Source of the DNA: Larimichthys crocea
Taxonomy: Eukaryota; Chordata; Actinopteri; Sciaenidae
Assembly: GCF_000972845.2 (NCBI RefSeq)
Contig: NC_040027.1
Span: forward strand, 13,321,760 to 13,385,759
Reading direction: 5' to 3'
DNA length: 64,000 nucleotides
Below the pieces are notes generated by a model. The model was given only the letters and a program-made list of their open reading frames with translations, was not told the DNA's origin and searched no databases. Below are positions 18,800 through 64,000 of this stretch, in pieces. The number at the start of each line of letters is the position of its first letter. Position 1 is the first letter of the stretch. Made by a program: the position numbers and the translations under genes.

Positions 18800-21700
18800 G
18801 ACACCGAGTCAACCATCCTCACTTTTATGCCCTCTTTTTTTCTCGTGTATCCCCCTGCTGTGGTTCAAAACTGATAAAAAATAGAAAATAAAATACTCAG
18901 AAAAAAGGACAAAAATAAAACTGAAGTATAATCACAGGCTGAATTATATCACTTTATACATCAGGGTACAATACTAAAGTGTAAAAATATATGTTTTTAA
19001 GTAAATAAGTAAAGAAATAGTTTTCAATAGAACACGTTTTTAGTAAACTAGAAAACTAAATGGTGTAATTAAAAATAAAAAGAATAAAATGGAATATCTA
19101 CAAAACTTATTTTCTTTAGTTTATTTAGTTTTTATTGTTTTGTTTTTTTAATATTTAAAAACGATCAATCTAATCTAATTTAAATAAATAAAATAAACCA
19201 AATTTCTATGAAAGCTGACGACACTTCTGTGTAACCCGCCAGATCACCGGGCACTCCGCTCATGACTCACTGGATCCGTCTCACGTCAGTTTCAAGCTTA
19301 TGTGTTTTCCCCCACCCACAGTGTTCCTATAAAGACTCGATTTTTCTAACAATATCAAGCACAAATCGTCAATATTCAAACACCTGCAGCACGTAAAAAC
19401 TCCAGATGTGACCTTAATCAATACCATATAAAATGTATTAATGTATTAATAAAACTATGAAGAACAGGGCTCTAATATCTTTTCTTTACTTTTAAAATGA
19501 TGGTAAGTGGAAAATATGTTTTGTGGATCTCCTTTATGGTTTCACTAAGACAAAAACATGTTTGCATGACAGTGGTGGAATGTAATAAAGTACATTTAAT
19601 TTTTATTCACTGAGCTACTCAAGAACCAGTTTAAGGTAATTATACTTCAAATGTATTTATTACATTAATAATTAAAAATTCTAGAGCAAAATACAGTTCA
19701 GAATATTGGAGGTGTGAGCTTTTACTTTCTAATTTTCTTTCCATGATGATGTGAATATGATCACTATTCAAAAACAATTATCAATTTGCTTCCATCTCTA
19801 CATTTAATACAGTAGGTACTTGATGTAATTTCAATTAAATTCACTAGACATACATATATACAGCACCAAAACATAACAGAAGTTATCTCATGACACTTTT
19901 CATATAGAGTAGATCTAGACTATACTCTTTATATGGTAATATTATTTACAGAGACCCAATAATTTCCATCATGAGCATGAACTTAACTATAACCACTCAT
20001 TTATATGCTAAAATGACCTTTCATAATTGTTGATAATCATTTATCTGAACTGTGAGATCACTTGGAAAATAATAAATCAAATTCATAAACTAAAGAAAAT
20101 CTTCACACAACTGTCTGTAGCTTTATCATGTGTGGAATCATCTGTGTGCTGGACAAAGTTCACCATCAGTGGGAAGTAAAAACTCTGGGGGGTTTTCTGT
20201 TTTATTGGCTGTTTACTTAAACTACCTAACAGCATGTAAAATAATTAGTTATGTAGTTACATGTCAACCAGCTATAAGAATAATTCTACTTCCACATGAA
20301 TGCCTCAAAAGGCTAATAATTAAACAATGATTCAATAATGATATATGATTCTATACTATTACATGGCATTTAATGCTTTTAGTATTTTTACTTTTGATAC
20401 CTTGAGTACAATGTAACTTACACTTTACATAACATTTTGGATGCAGTACCTTTACTCATAATTAAGTATTTTTACTTTGTTGTTTTGGTATTTTTCCTTA
20501 AATAAAGGATCTGAATGAATATTTTGAAGTTGTGATTGTTATGTGCTCTCCATCATCCTTTGTTAATTCCCCAGTTAGTTAATGGGTATCCGCAGTCAGC
20601 TGATGTAAAAATTCATAACATGGAAAATCTAGAATATGTTAACTAGTTGAATGCCCCATTAGGTCTTTTGTATGTAGAATATGCCATCATGGAAGCTGCT
20701 GAAAAATGTGGATTTGTATTTTTAATAACAAAACATACAGAATTATTCATTAATAAATAGACAAACTTTCTGATATTACTACTGAAGTCTAAAACCTCTC
20801 AAATAAAATGTGAAAATCAAACCAGGCATTACCACCACCATCATAAAGCAGTTTGTTCCCCTACAACAAAGGATTACTGACCTGGCAGAAAAAAAATATC
20901 AAAGACTTTACTTTAGTGATTCAGATTTTAAAACCAGGCTGCTTTGACCTTTCGAACCACTCCTCCTCTTTACAAAGACTTCCTCTTTATGTATGTCCTA
21001 CCTGTTTCACATGTTTCTTATGTAGAAATATATTTTTTACTTACCTTCGCTGACAGCTGCAACAATTGATCTGGTACAAGTTCATATTTTAAAAAAATAA
21101 ATAAATACTTGGCCTAGACATGAAGACACTTTGATTTATACAGTTTCATGTTCATCCTGTGGGTGGCAGCATGGTTTCATGTGAAAGTAAGCATGGAAAG
21201 AGCTGTATGGATCCTGCAAAGTCTTTGAATGTCATTAGTTCACATTTGGTCTGAATGAAGATAGACATGGCAGTTATCTCCATACAGTAGATCTAGACTG
21301 TACTCTTTATAATATAATGTGTTTTTTTTTTACTTTCAGAAATGTTCATAATTATTTATCTGAGCCATGTTGTCATTTGGGAAATAAGTTAAAATTCTCT
21401 TAAACTTAAGAAATTGAGTTTGAACATAACTGCCTGTAGCTTTATCATCATTTCTTATTTTATTGCACAACCTTACTTTACGAAAAAGTGATGAAATCAC
21501 ATCAGAAACCCACAGCGACCTGTGAAAAAAACAAAAAACAAAACAGTGATGTGTTACATGTTAGCCTTGTGCAATGCCAGCTTTATCACCACACTTCCTG
21601 TAAAGAAGAGTAAGGAAATGTGATAATACCACAAACTCCCCATACATCAACCTGCAGACAGCGATGAAGTCATGCATGCATAGGCACATCAAGTGTATTT

Positions 21701-22200
21701 TGGACACAATATGCTGCCAGGGGCACTATAAACTTTAAATGTCTTGTTTTTATTGTGCAAAAATCTCCTTACTTCCTGTAGAGAAGGGTAGGAAAATGTG
21801 ATTAAAAAAACTATATCTCACAGTTTGACCTGAAATCATCTGTATATTGGACAATGTTTGCTGTCAGGTGCACTTTAAGCACTGAATTTCTGTTTTTTGT
21901 TGCACATTTTCTTGTTTTATTGCCACACTTCCTCCAAATAAGAGTGAGAAAAGCCATATCATAAACTCACACAGCAACATGTAGAAAAAGATAAAGTGCT
22001 TACTTACATGCAAACTTTAAATCTTTACAATCTCTTAATAAAATGTTGCTGCTTTTACATCTTTCTTATAATGTTATAAAGTTTCTACTGCTCCAAGTAG
22101 TTTGCTTTGGCCTATGTTATCATACTGGAGGCAAGGGTGTGATCTTGTGAATTATGTAATTGAGAAATTAGAACAATAATATCCCACCTCATACGAAACA
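18800..22200. other. AT-rich intergenic region between scml2 and cdkl5
   Basis: No gene is supported. Fragments of a common fish repeat ('agcaccaaaacataacagaagtt' type at 19862-19990; 'agtagatctagactgtactc' at 21284-21310) are present. Short frames here are chance. Confidence 0.55.
19855..19985 (+). repeat. Fragment of a common fish interspersed repeat
   Basis: It shares 'cagcaccaaaacataacag', 'agatctagactatactcttta' and 'atcatgagcatg' type blocks with the copy beginning at about 24095. It is a truncated copy in the intergenic region. Confidence 0.6.
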
Positions 22201-22254
22201 CCCTCAGACCGCAACACAAGCGCTCTACCCCCTTATTGCCCGTTCTGCTCTCTG

Positions 22255-22311
22255 ATTGGTCCAAGCGAAGTGGGCGTTGGAATAAACAAGCGCTCCGTGC
22301 GCTCTGATTGG
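22255..22311 (+). promoter_or_regulatory. cdkl5: cdkl5 promoter: paired inverted CCAAT (ATTGG) boxes
   Basis: ATTGG occurs at 22255-22259 and 22307-22311, each within 'ctctgattgg', in a GC-richer stretch with GTGGGCG (22270-22276). This sits at the expected 5' end of cdkl5. The pair mirrors the CCAAT pair upstream of scml2. Confidence 0.55.
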
Positions 22312-22379
22312 CTGTCGCCACGCCACTCGGACTGTTGCCTGGTGATGTGCTTGCAGCTTGTCAACGGCACGATCCAGTT

Positions 22380-22568
22380 ACTGTAGCTGCCTGCTGCAAT
22401 GAAAATATCTTCGTTGGTGGGTGGATATATCGGCCCATTTCCATCATTTTAACCCCCCAAACAGTGACTGAGTGAGTAGTTTATTTTATCACTGCAGAGA
22501 TAAAACATAAGCTTCAAGTATAACGTGGATATCTTCTTCAATTTCACGAGAAAGGCGCCAATCTTGAG
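22380..22568 (+). other. cdkl5: Probable cdkl5 5' non-coding exon (approximate)
   Basis: Inferred from its position just below the CCAAT pair and from a possible donor at 22568/22569 (GAG|GTTTGT). No coding sequence is expected, since the cdkl5 ATG is in the next exon. Boundaries need transcript data. Confidence 0.3.
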
Positions 22569-22814
22569 GTTTGTTTTGCTTTTTGCTTTTTTTTATTATA
22601 GCGATTTTGTGTGTTTTTTTTTGTGTGTGTATGTGAACCAGATGAAATATAACGTAACTAACCAGCAGTCCAGTCCAGTTCAGACTGGATGAAACTGTCC
22701 ATGTTTGTACTGTAAGTTGGCTTTGAGTGTAAAGTCAAGACTTGTTGGATTTATTGCTGCTCTGCATTGCAAAATGTGGGAGCTACATCTAAATCTGTGG
22801 GCAGTCGTAGCTAA

Positions 22815-22815
<1 letters not shown>

Positions 22816-22860
<45 letters not shown>
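22816..22860 (+). repeat. (AC)n microsatellite
   Basis: About 22 uninterrupted AC dinucleotides. Confidence 0.97.
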
Positions 22861-22862
<2 letters not shown>

Positions 22863-24094
22863 CCCTGTTAAAAACATTTCCCAGCCTTTGCATGTGTAGA
22901 CCAGATGAGACAGATTTATTTACCCACTAACACAGGTGTCTGACAAATATAGCAAGTTTTTATCACAATGCAACATTTTACCATTTTAAAAACATGTAGT
23001 TTAAGGTCATTACATTGCAGTGACGTTGTAAGCTTTGGTGCCTAAATGTCTAATTTTAGTGTGTAAACCTGTATAACAGTGTGTTGATGGAGGTTTAAAG
23101 GTCCTGTATTCTGACTTCCACAGACTCCTTGTCCATAACCACGCATGAGTCATTCTGTTGATAGAGACAAAATATATGATCCACAGCAATGCCCGGTGCA
23201 TTCCTGATCATATTAGCCCTCTAAGGTCTGGGCCTGGAGAGTATTTTGGCTCTGGAAAACAATAGGCTGCATGCCACTGCATGTAGGCTGTGAAATGAGG
23301 GGAGGAAGGAGGAAGCACGTTAACACACTCATGTTTGGAAAAATATACGGATTTTCTCTGCTGCCATCAGTGTTTGTGCGTGTTGTTGTCTCATATCACC
23401 CTCCTCAAGTTTACCTTACAGTTGCTATCGGCTTACCTTGCGATGACGGTGTTGGGCTGGAGTAAGATAAGGGGAGTAATAGACCACACAACGGTTGTTT
23501 AGTGTTCTGGGAGACAAGAGTTTTATTTTGGTGCCGAGGGTTTTGCATACTGATGAGCAGCTCCTGTGCCCACAGCACCGTAGGAGAGACTGGTGAGTGT
23601 GAGTAGGCTACGCAAAGTCCTTGAGCTTTTCCAGCAAGGAGAAGCATGAGATGGAGAAATCTGGAGTCTTATCTGATTCAATATGAGTAAAGAGTGTGTG
23701 GATACCAGAGAAGACGCTTTGATCATATTAAGAGATTATGTGCTGTTTCACTCTCTCAAAGAAAGGTAGGAGCAGAGCGAGGAGCTCTGATCGAATGGAT
23801 CTTTTTCTGTTATTTTCATGAGGTGTAGTAAACTGTGTACAGGTATGTATAAGATATAAAACGTGACGTCTTACTGTTTACTTATTTATGTTAAAGGTGC
23901 ACGCCTCTGATTTGTTCACATAAGGGTCTGTTTGTTTGACGTTGAGAGGATTATTAAAGACTGGAGGGAGTCTGACCCAGATTATGTCTTTAGGGTTATC
24001 TCAAGTTTGACTTCTGACTTCAAATATCCGACAGAAAACCTGTGGCAGCGTGGAGTCCGACAGACTTAGCAGATGTTTAACATGCATTCATTTG

Positions 24095-24620
24095 TAATTC
24101 AATTCAGTTTTATTTATATATAGCACCAAATCATAACAAAAGTTACCTCTTGACACTTTAAAGCAGGTCTAGACTGTACCGACATTTACCACCATGAGCA
24201 AGCACTTGGCGACAGTGGCAAGGAAAAGCTTACTTTAAGAGGCAGAAGACCTCGAGCAGACTGGTGGGCGACTGGATGAGTTAAAGAGAGAAAGCAGCAA
24301 TAAAACAATGATAACTATAAACTTTAATGGAGATATGAGTAAAGGTAGTAGTGAAGATAATATTAGTGTTTGTGGTGGATGTTATCCACTGTGAAAACTT
24401 GCCAATAGCATAATAACTAAAGGATGACCTGAGCCAGCATTAACCTTAAAAAATGAAGCCGACTCTAAATGTGTCGAGGGTTTCTGCGTCCTGAACACAA
24501 ACTACAAGCTGGTTCCACAGAAGAGTTTGATAGCTGAAGGCTCCCATTCTACTTTTAGAGACTATAGAGACCAAAGGGATATTTGTAGCATGCAGTTTTT
24601 TTGACCTTTTGGAGGACTAA
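24095..24620 (+). repeat. Common fish interspersed repeat, long copy
   Basis: It has blocks I recognise from a very abundant teleost repeat: 'aattcagttttatttatat', 'agcaccaaatcataacaaaag', 'ggcaaggaaaagcttacttt', 'gctggttccacagaagag' and 'tagctgaaggctcccattct'. I do not assign a named family. It lies in cdkl5 intron 1. Confidence 0.7.
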
Positions 24621-24877
24621 AAGTCTGGATGTCTCTGCTGCTTTGATTTTGTCCGTCCTTTTTGACTCAACTGAGAGGAAGTGCAATACTGAATCACTGG
24701 AGTGCCCCTTCAACTCCAAGAGTACCCGTTTTGTATCAGTGAAGTATAACTCTACAAAAAGATGAGAAGAGTCTCTTTCTTGAGGAATGACACATTGGGA
24801 ATCCATTTCACTCATCTGTTTTTCCCTTTAACTGATGCGATTTTAAGATATGTATGATTTGGCATGTTTTCCTGCAG

Positions 24878-25035
24878 GTAAAAGCGAGCCACCGACGGAG
24901 GCATGTGTCGGATATTATGGCTTACAGCCGGCACGCGTCCCTCGGGAGCCAACAACTGGCCGCCTCATGCCATCCTGTAGCCGGACCCCCTCTGCCTGAG
25001 CTCCATGTACCTCACGCGACGTACCTTTTGACTTC
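24878..25035 (+). other. cdkl5: cdkl5 5' UTR part of the start-codon exon, with uORFs
   Basis: The exon begins after TTTTCCTGCAG (AG at 24876-24877). Before the main ATG it holds two upstream ATGs: 24903 (short frame) and 24917, whose 40-codon frame stops at 25037-25039, overlapping the main ATG as ATGA. The 24917 ATG has A at -3 and G at +4. The main ATG has T at -3 and A at +4. Confidence 0.7.
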
Positions 25036-59832
<34,797 letters not shown>

Positions 59833-60570
59833 TCTCCCATCACCATTCAGACGTAACACCTGCTGACCACACGTATATAAAAATCACAGATACCAAACCT
59901 TCAGTTTTAAACACTTGCTTGCAAACGGGCCAAAAGCCTTTTTATGTCTTCATTTTTTTAAAGCTTCCATGTTTGATAGACTTTATATTATTACTTCTGT
60001 AATTCTGATTATAATTTGTATTATAAAGTAAATATATTACAAATTAAATATATATAAATGGATAGATAAAGTGTAGATTTTAAGTGTAAGTATTTTTGTT
60101 TCTATTCAACATAGAAATATAGTACATTTTACTGCGTAGTATTTCCTTAAGACTATCTAAGGCAAACAGATTTATCAGTTGTTACAATAGAGGTTGGTAA
60201 TGTTAGTAACTTTGCATTGTGTTCATCCCACCCAGGATTGTAACTCTTCATCCGAGCCGTCTCGACCTCCGGATGTGCTCAGCCATACCGGTTACAGACG
60301 CTCAAACATGCAACTGCAACTCAAAGCAGTGTTGTTCTTGAAAAATATCGCTGTAGTGCAATTTTTCTGAGTTGGCACTGACAATCTAGTAAAAAAAGAA
60401 AAAAAAAGCTTCAATCGATTTGTTCTTTTTTAGGATATTTTATGTCTTTTTGTAATGCAGCCATTTTAGACACAAGGTGCCAAAAAAGGGACAGAAATCC
60501 TAACCTACATCGCCCTCTGTAGGAGCTGACAGAGCACTGCATCTACTGTTTTCTGACTGAGATCACCATG

Positions 60571-60611
60571 CACTAACTAACTAACTAAACTAACTAAACT
60601 AACTAACTAAC
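60571..60611 (+). repeat. (AACT)n-like microsatellite
   Basis: Imperfect ACTA/AACT tetranucleotide array within the presumed cdkl5 3' UTR. Confidence 0.9.
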
Positions 60612-62322
60612 ATTTAGGCACTGACTTTTCATGCACAGTAAACTTTCATATATATTATTAACAAATGTTAAAACTATGGTTAAACCTCTATCATCTCAAA
60701 GAGAACACACATACTAACTGCTCCTCACTATACCGACGATCCTTTTGGTAGTAATGTAAACTAAAATTATTTACTGAAATGTTTATTTATGTAAAAGTGT
60801 TATGACGGATAAATTAAACAGTAATAAAAACCTTTGATACTTTGAAACTTCGAGGATCCAGTTAATGGAAAAAAAAGTATGAAGTCGACACTGAAGGATC
60901 TCTGATAACTTCCCTCATGACCAGGATTCAATGAAGTCTGTGTTTGTTGCTCATTTCTTAGATTTTCACACGAACAAACGTCCGAGTGGTTCCGGCGATT
61001 TAATCAGTTAAAGACATGTACATTCAAAATATTATACAAAGTTTAACTGCTGTAGAAATTGGATTTTCTTTTTTCTTTAATCGTTTTTAAAACTTAAGTA
61101 ATTTTTACAGCAGTTAGGAACACAAAAGCCATTCTGGGTGTACGAGTGCAGTGATTCCCAACATTTAACGTCTGATGCTCCCTCACAGGCCTGGGTTCAT
61201 TTCAATTCATCATAAACTGGATGCTATTTAAGACTATCGTTCTTGTGGTTTGGACAAGTTTACCCACCCCGCTTCATGTTTCAGCCGTATATTCAGTACT
61301 TTTAGTTAGATATTGTAGCTGACTAACTGTTTATCCATTAACTACATTTAACCATTCGACTGTTTCTTTATTATTTTTAGCTCTTTCTTTTATGCGTAAC
61401 TTTTTCAAATGTTGTTGTTGTTGGTTATCTAACCATTAGGCCATTATTGTAACAAATGTTTATCCATTTATTTTAGTCCATTACTGTCAGCTGTCATATT
61501 TAAACCATTTATTATTTTATTCATTACTTTTAGCTAACTGTTTCAACTGTTGATTAATTGAATTTAAAAATTAAACGTAACCACGTAACCCCTTTCAGCT
61601 GCAGAAACACCCTCTGTGCTGCATGCACCCCTGGTTGGGAATCACTGTACTAGTGTTTTTCTTTAACTGATTTTAAAATACGGAGCCGCTTGGGACGAGT
61701 TTTTGAGAAACCCTAATGTGGAAACCACAGAGGCGGCAGAAGCTCTGCACTGTAACATTGTTTTCTGTCCTGGATAAAGTGCCATGAAAGTAGCTTGGCA
61801 GAAATAAATCCTAAGCTTTTTAATGTTGCACTTTGAAGAGACTGTGTTGTTCAGCAATATTGCTCCGACTCTGTAAATTCTTCCTCACTTCATGTTCATC
61901 ATGTGCACAGTGTGTGAAGACTGAACCACGGGGCCCGAGGCTCCCACGCTAACACACTGAGTCCCAAACATGACCTGTATCGTATTGTGTATTGTGCATC
62001 TGTAAGGACTGTGCACACTCTGTATTTGACACAATACATTTCTCTCTTTGGATTATTGTTTTGCTGAAGGAACACCGTGTATTATATTAATACTGATGTG
62101 TGACTACTTGTTTGGTAATATTTATAACAGAAGATGTTTATCAACTGTTTAAATGAAATCAAGTATTACGTTTGTGCTTTTATTACAGACACAAATTAGT
62201 AGCATAGTCAGTGTTTATCTGCTTTTTTTTTCAACAGAGCATTTACATGAGAACATAAACCCACAAATGAATGCTTAACGATTTTAGAATATTCATGTTT
62301 ACATATGTAATAGTAAATCTCA

Positions 62323-62328
62323 AATAAA
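62323..62328 (+). terminator. cdkl5: Candidate cdkl5 poly(A) signal
   Basis: AATAAA on the plus strand, the last one before the convergent rs1 signals on the other strand (62368-62373, 62411-62416, 62445-62450). Usage not proven. Confidence 0.4.
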
Positions 62329-62367
62329 ACAAACTTGATTTGACTCTTAACCTGCAGAATCTTTGTT

Positions 62368-62450
62368 TTTATTAGTGTTTGATCCAAAGAAAGTACTTTA
62401 CTCCTGTAGCTTTATTAAAGATAAAGAGGAAGGTGTCCAGTTTTTTTATT
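62368..62450 (-). terminator. rs1: Candidate rs1 poly(A) signals
   Basis: TTTATT (AATAAA on the minus strand) occurs at 62368-62373, 62411-62416 and 62445-62450, 200-285 bases after the rs1 stop. A further one at 62659-62664 lies inside the last rs1 codons. Confidence 0.4.
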
Positions 62451-62649
62451 TACATATTTAAACATTTAATTTATACAGACTTTAAGACAGATACAAGGAC
62501 ACCAAACATGTCCACCTGCCCAGACTTAGTTTGCATTGAGCGTCACCAAAGAAAGACATGTCAAAGGTTACACGATGGATCTTTCAGTCCCCCTTTTGGC
62601 AAACAGCATGTTGGCAGGGGAAGCGAGGAAAAAGCAGGCCGAGCTCACT

Positions 62650-62802
62650 TCAGCTACATTTATTCATGCACATCAGCAGCTCCATCCTCATGGCGATGCG
62701 GGTGTGCCAGCCCAGCGGCAGCAGGCGGATGTAACGGGCCACGATGGGTGGGCGCAGCAGGTTCTGTACCGTGGAGGAGCGGTCAGAGTTCCCGTAAAAG
62801 AC
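62650..62802 (-). CDS. rs1: Retinoschisin (RS1), last coding exon only
   Basis: RS1 is a secreted discoidin-domain protein of photoreceptors and bipolar cells that forms disulphide-linked octamers holding retinal layers together; human mutations cause X-linked retinoschisis. This minus-strand exon (50 codons plus stop) encodes [19 protein letters not shown], then [20 protein letters not shown], and ends LLMCMNKCS. The IRLxPLGWHxRIAxRMELL block is the discoidin C-terminus. The two terminal cysteines match human Cys219 and Cys223, the second of which takes part in disulphide bonding between subunits as I recall. The acceptor is the complement of 62803-62804 and phase is 0. Upstream exons lie beyond the right edge. 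It converges with cdkl5, as in mammals. Confidence 0.93.
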   Translation of the reverse strand, partial: VFYGNSDRSSTVQNLLRPPIVARYIRLLPLGWHTRIAMRMELLMCMNKCS

Positions 62803-64000
62803 CTGTAGAGTAGAGATACACGAGGTCACTACAGGGATCCATTACCTCGGGCAAACTGGTGATTTCTGCTCTTAATGGTGCAGAAATAAGCTCCCTGTGT
62901 GGTTCATAGAAACTAGAGTTTCCTGATGGACAGTAAAGTAAATGTTGGCTGGGCTGCCAAGACTGTAATCTCATTGCACCGGGCAAGTTTTAGTGCTTGT
63001 ACCACAGGCACGGAAGAAGAAGAGGAGGTTTTTAGCTGAATGCTGACAGGGAATGGAGCCAGTGTCATGCCAGAACAGGAGCTGGGCAAGTGGGCAATGT
63101 TACTGGGCTCAGCAGCTTCTATAGACACAATGACAGAGTGAAAAGGAACTAAGACGAGGTTGATGGAGGAAGCTAAGAAGAGAAAAGGAGACTGAGAAAA
63201 GAGTATCTATCAGTTATGGTTGATTTAAATGGGATGAATATGAGTCAACAGACAACGCGGCTGAGGGCCGCTGCTAACTTTTTAATTACAGCCTCATTAA
63301 AGTTGAATGTTTCTGAGTTGTGACCTTCATCTGCTGGACAAAAGCGAGTATTGTGAGGTTGTCCACTGCTGTATTCCTTTAATGAAATGGCTCAGTCAAA
63401 TGATCCGTGTGTGTGTGTGTCAGTGTGCTGGTGTGGTGGTGAAACAAGACATTTCAGGGAGGAAACTAACCCTGAACACAAGTTCAGTACAAGGTCAGTG
63501 TTTGTATGTACAGCACAGTAGGTGAAAGATTTTGGGTACAGTTACGCCCTCGAGGCTGTTTCAGGAACTCTGTCAATGACTAACTCCATAAATATCTTTT
63601 GAAGGATTCAAACACAAAGAGTTCGTGCTGCAGGGATTGTACACGAGTCACATTTTTTAGGTGTATTGTCCTAAATCGAAGTCATACTGGGAAGAGATTT
63701 ATACAGCCATACTCGCTATTTTGAATATTGATTTACCTCTTTACCCTTTAGTATTTTATTACAGGAGCAATCTGTGATGGAGCGATGGAAAAAATAAAGA
63801 TTTACTTGTTTCATTAGAGGCAGAATATGACAACTTTGTCTTGGCTCGTCTCACTGCCACCCACTCTACATCAGTGGCAGGTTGTGTAAGATTACAGCAA
63901 AACTCTGTAAAGACATATTTTTAAACCGATGGGCTCCTGTAATTCATTACTTTGAGCCATCAAGGTGATAAGCTGCACTGTAAAAAAAGAAAAAGAAATA
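62803..64000 (-). other. rs1: rs1 last intron (partial)
   Basis: No discoidin exon is seen up to the window edge. The 62980-63130 stretch resembles, in reverse, a repeat also present near 37840-37960 and 40150-40260 ('gagctcacagtcc' and 'ctgacagg' type blocks). Confidence 0.55.

Larger units (their letters stand above)
22569..24877 (+). other. cdkl5: cdkl5 first intron
   Basis: It contains a (CA)n microsatellite at 22816-22860 and a common fish interspersed repeat at about 24095-24620. No coding exon is recognised. Confidence 0.5.
59833..62345 (+). other. cdkl5: cdkl5 3' UTR
   Basis: No coding sequence. AATAAA hexamers occur in several places; the last before the rs1 3' end is at 62323-62328, a plausible terminal poly(A) signal. 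An (AACT)n-type tract lies at 60571-60611. Confidence 0.5.

Noticed and set aside
62379..62813. 144-codon plus-strand frame over the rs1 exon
   Set aside because: Shadow of rs1, which is clearly coded on the minus strand.

Overview
The window is vertebrate genomic DNA, almost certainly from a ray-finned (teleost) fish. The genes are split by GT/AG introns. The non-coding DNA holds a tRNA-derived SINE, a dead Tc1/mariner element, several MITE families and long CA/GT microsatellites typical of fish. Four protein genes are recognisable, and their neighbourhood matches the human Xp22.13 block RAI2 - SCML2 - CDKL5 - RS1.

Layout: (1) 398-2115 (+), rai2, an intact single-exon reading frame for a CtBP-binding nuclear protein, with a long 3' UTR. 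(2) 6765-18.6 kb (-), scml2, a Polycomb-group MBT/SLED/SAM protein. Thirteen coding exons are placed with consistent splice phases, and only the very short first coding exon is unresolved. (3) 18.6-22.2 kb, an AT-rich intergenic stretch between two divergent promoters, each with two CCAAT boxes. (4) 22.3-62.3 kb (+), cdkl5, a neuronal serine/threonine kinase. Seventeen coding exons (3,000 nt, 999 codons plus stop) are placed, including the complete kinase domain. A 17.8 kb intron (27859-45626) is crowded with repeats. (5) 62650-62802 (-), the last coding exon of rs1 (retinoschisin), tail to tail with cdkl5; the rest of rs1 lies beyond the right edge.

The four genes do not form a pathway. They are a conserved syntenic group: a transcriptional co-regulator, a chromatin repressor, a kinase, and a secreted retinal adhesion protein.

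The rest is introns, UTRs and repeats. Repeats recognised include two MITE-like families (A, long terminal inverted repeats; B, ends AGGGTRCATTCAG), a foldback element beside a cdkl5 acceptor, a roughly 510 bp inverted duplication, a V-type SINE, common fish interspersed repeats and tandem repeats.

I found no wholly new system. The points most worth a second look are a strong-context uORF overlapping the cdkl5 start codon, a candidate in-frame cassette exon in cdkl5, a foldback element just upstream of a weak cdkl5 acceptor, an apparent filled/empty MITE site in a local duplication, and the closely spaced 3' ends of cdkl5 and rs1. All homology statements are from recall of the families, not from a database search.
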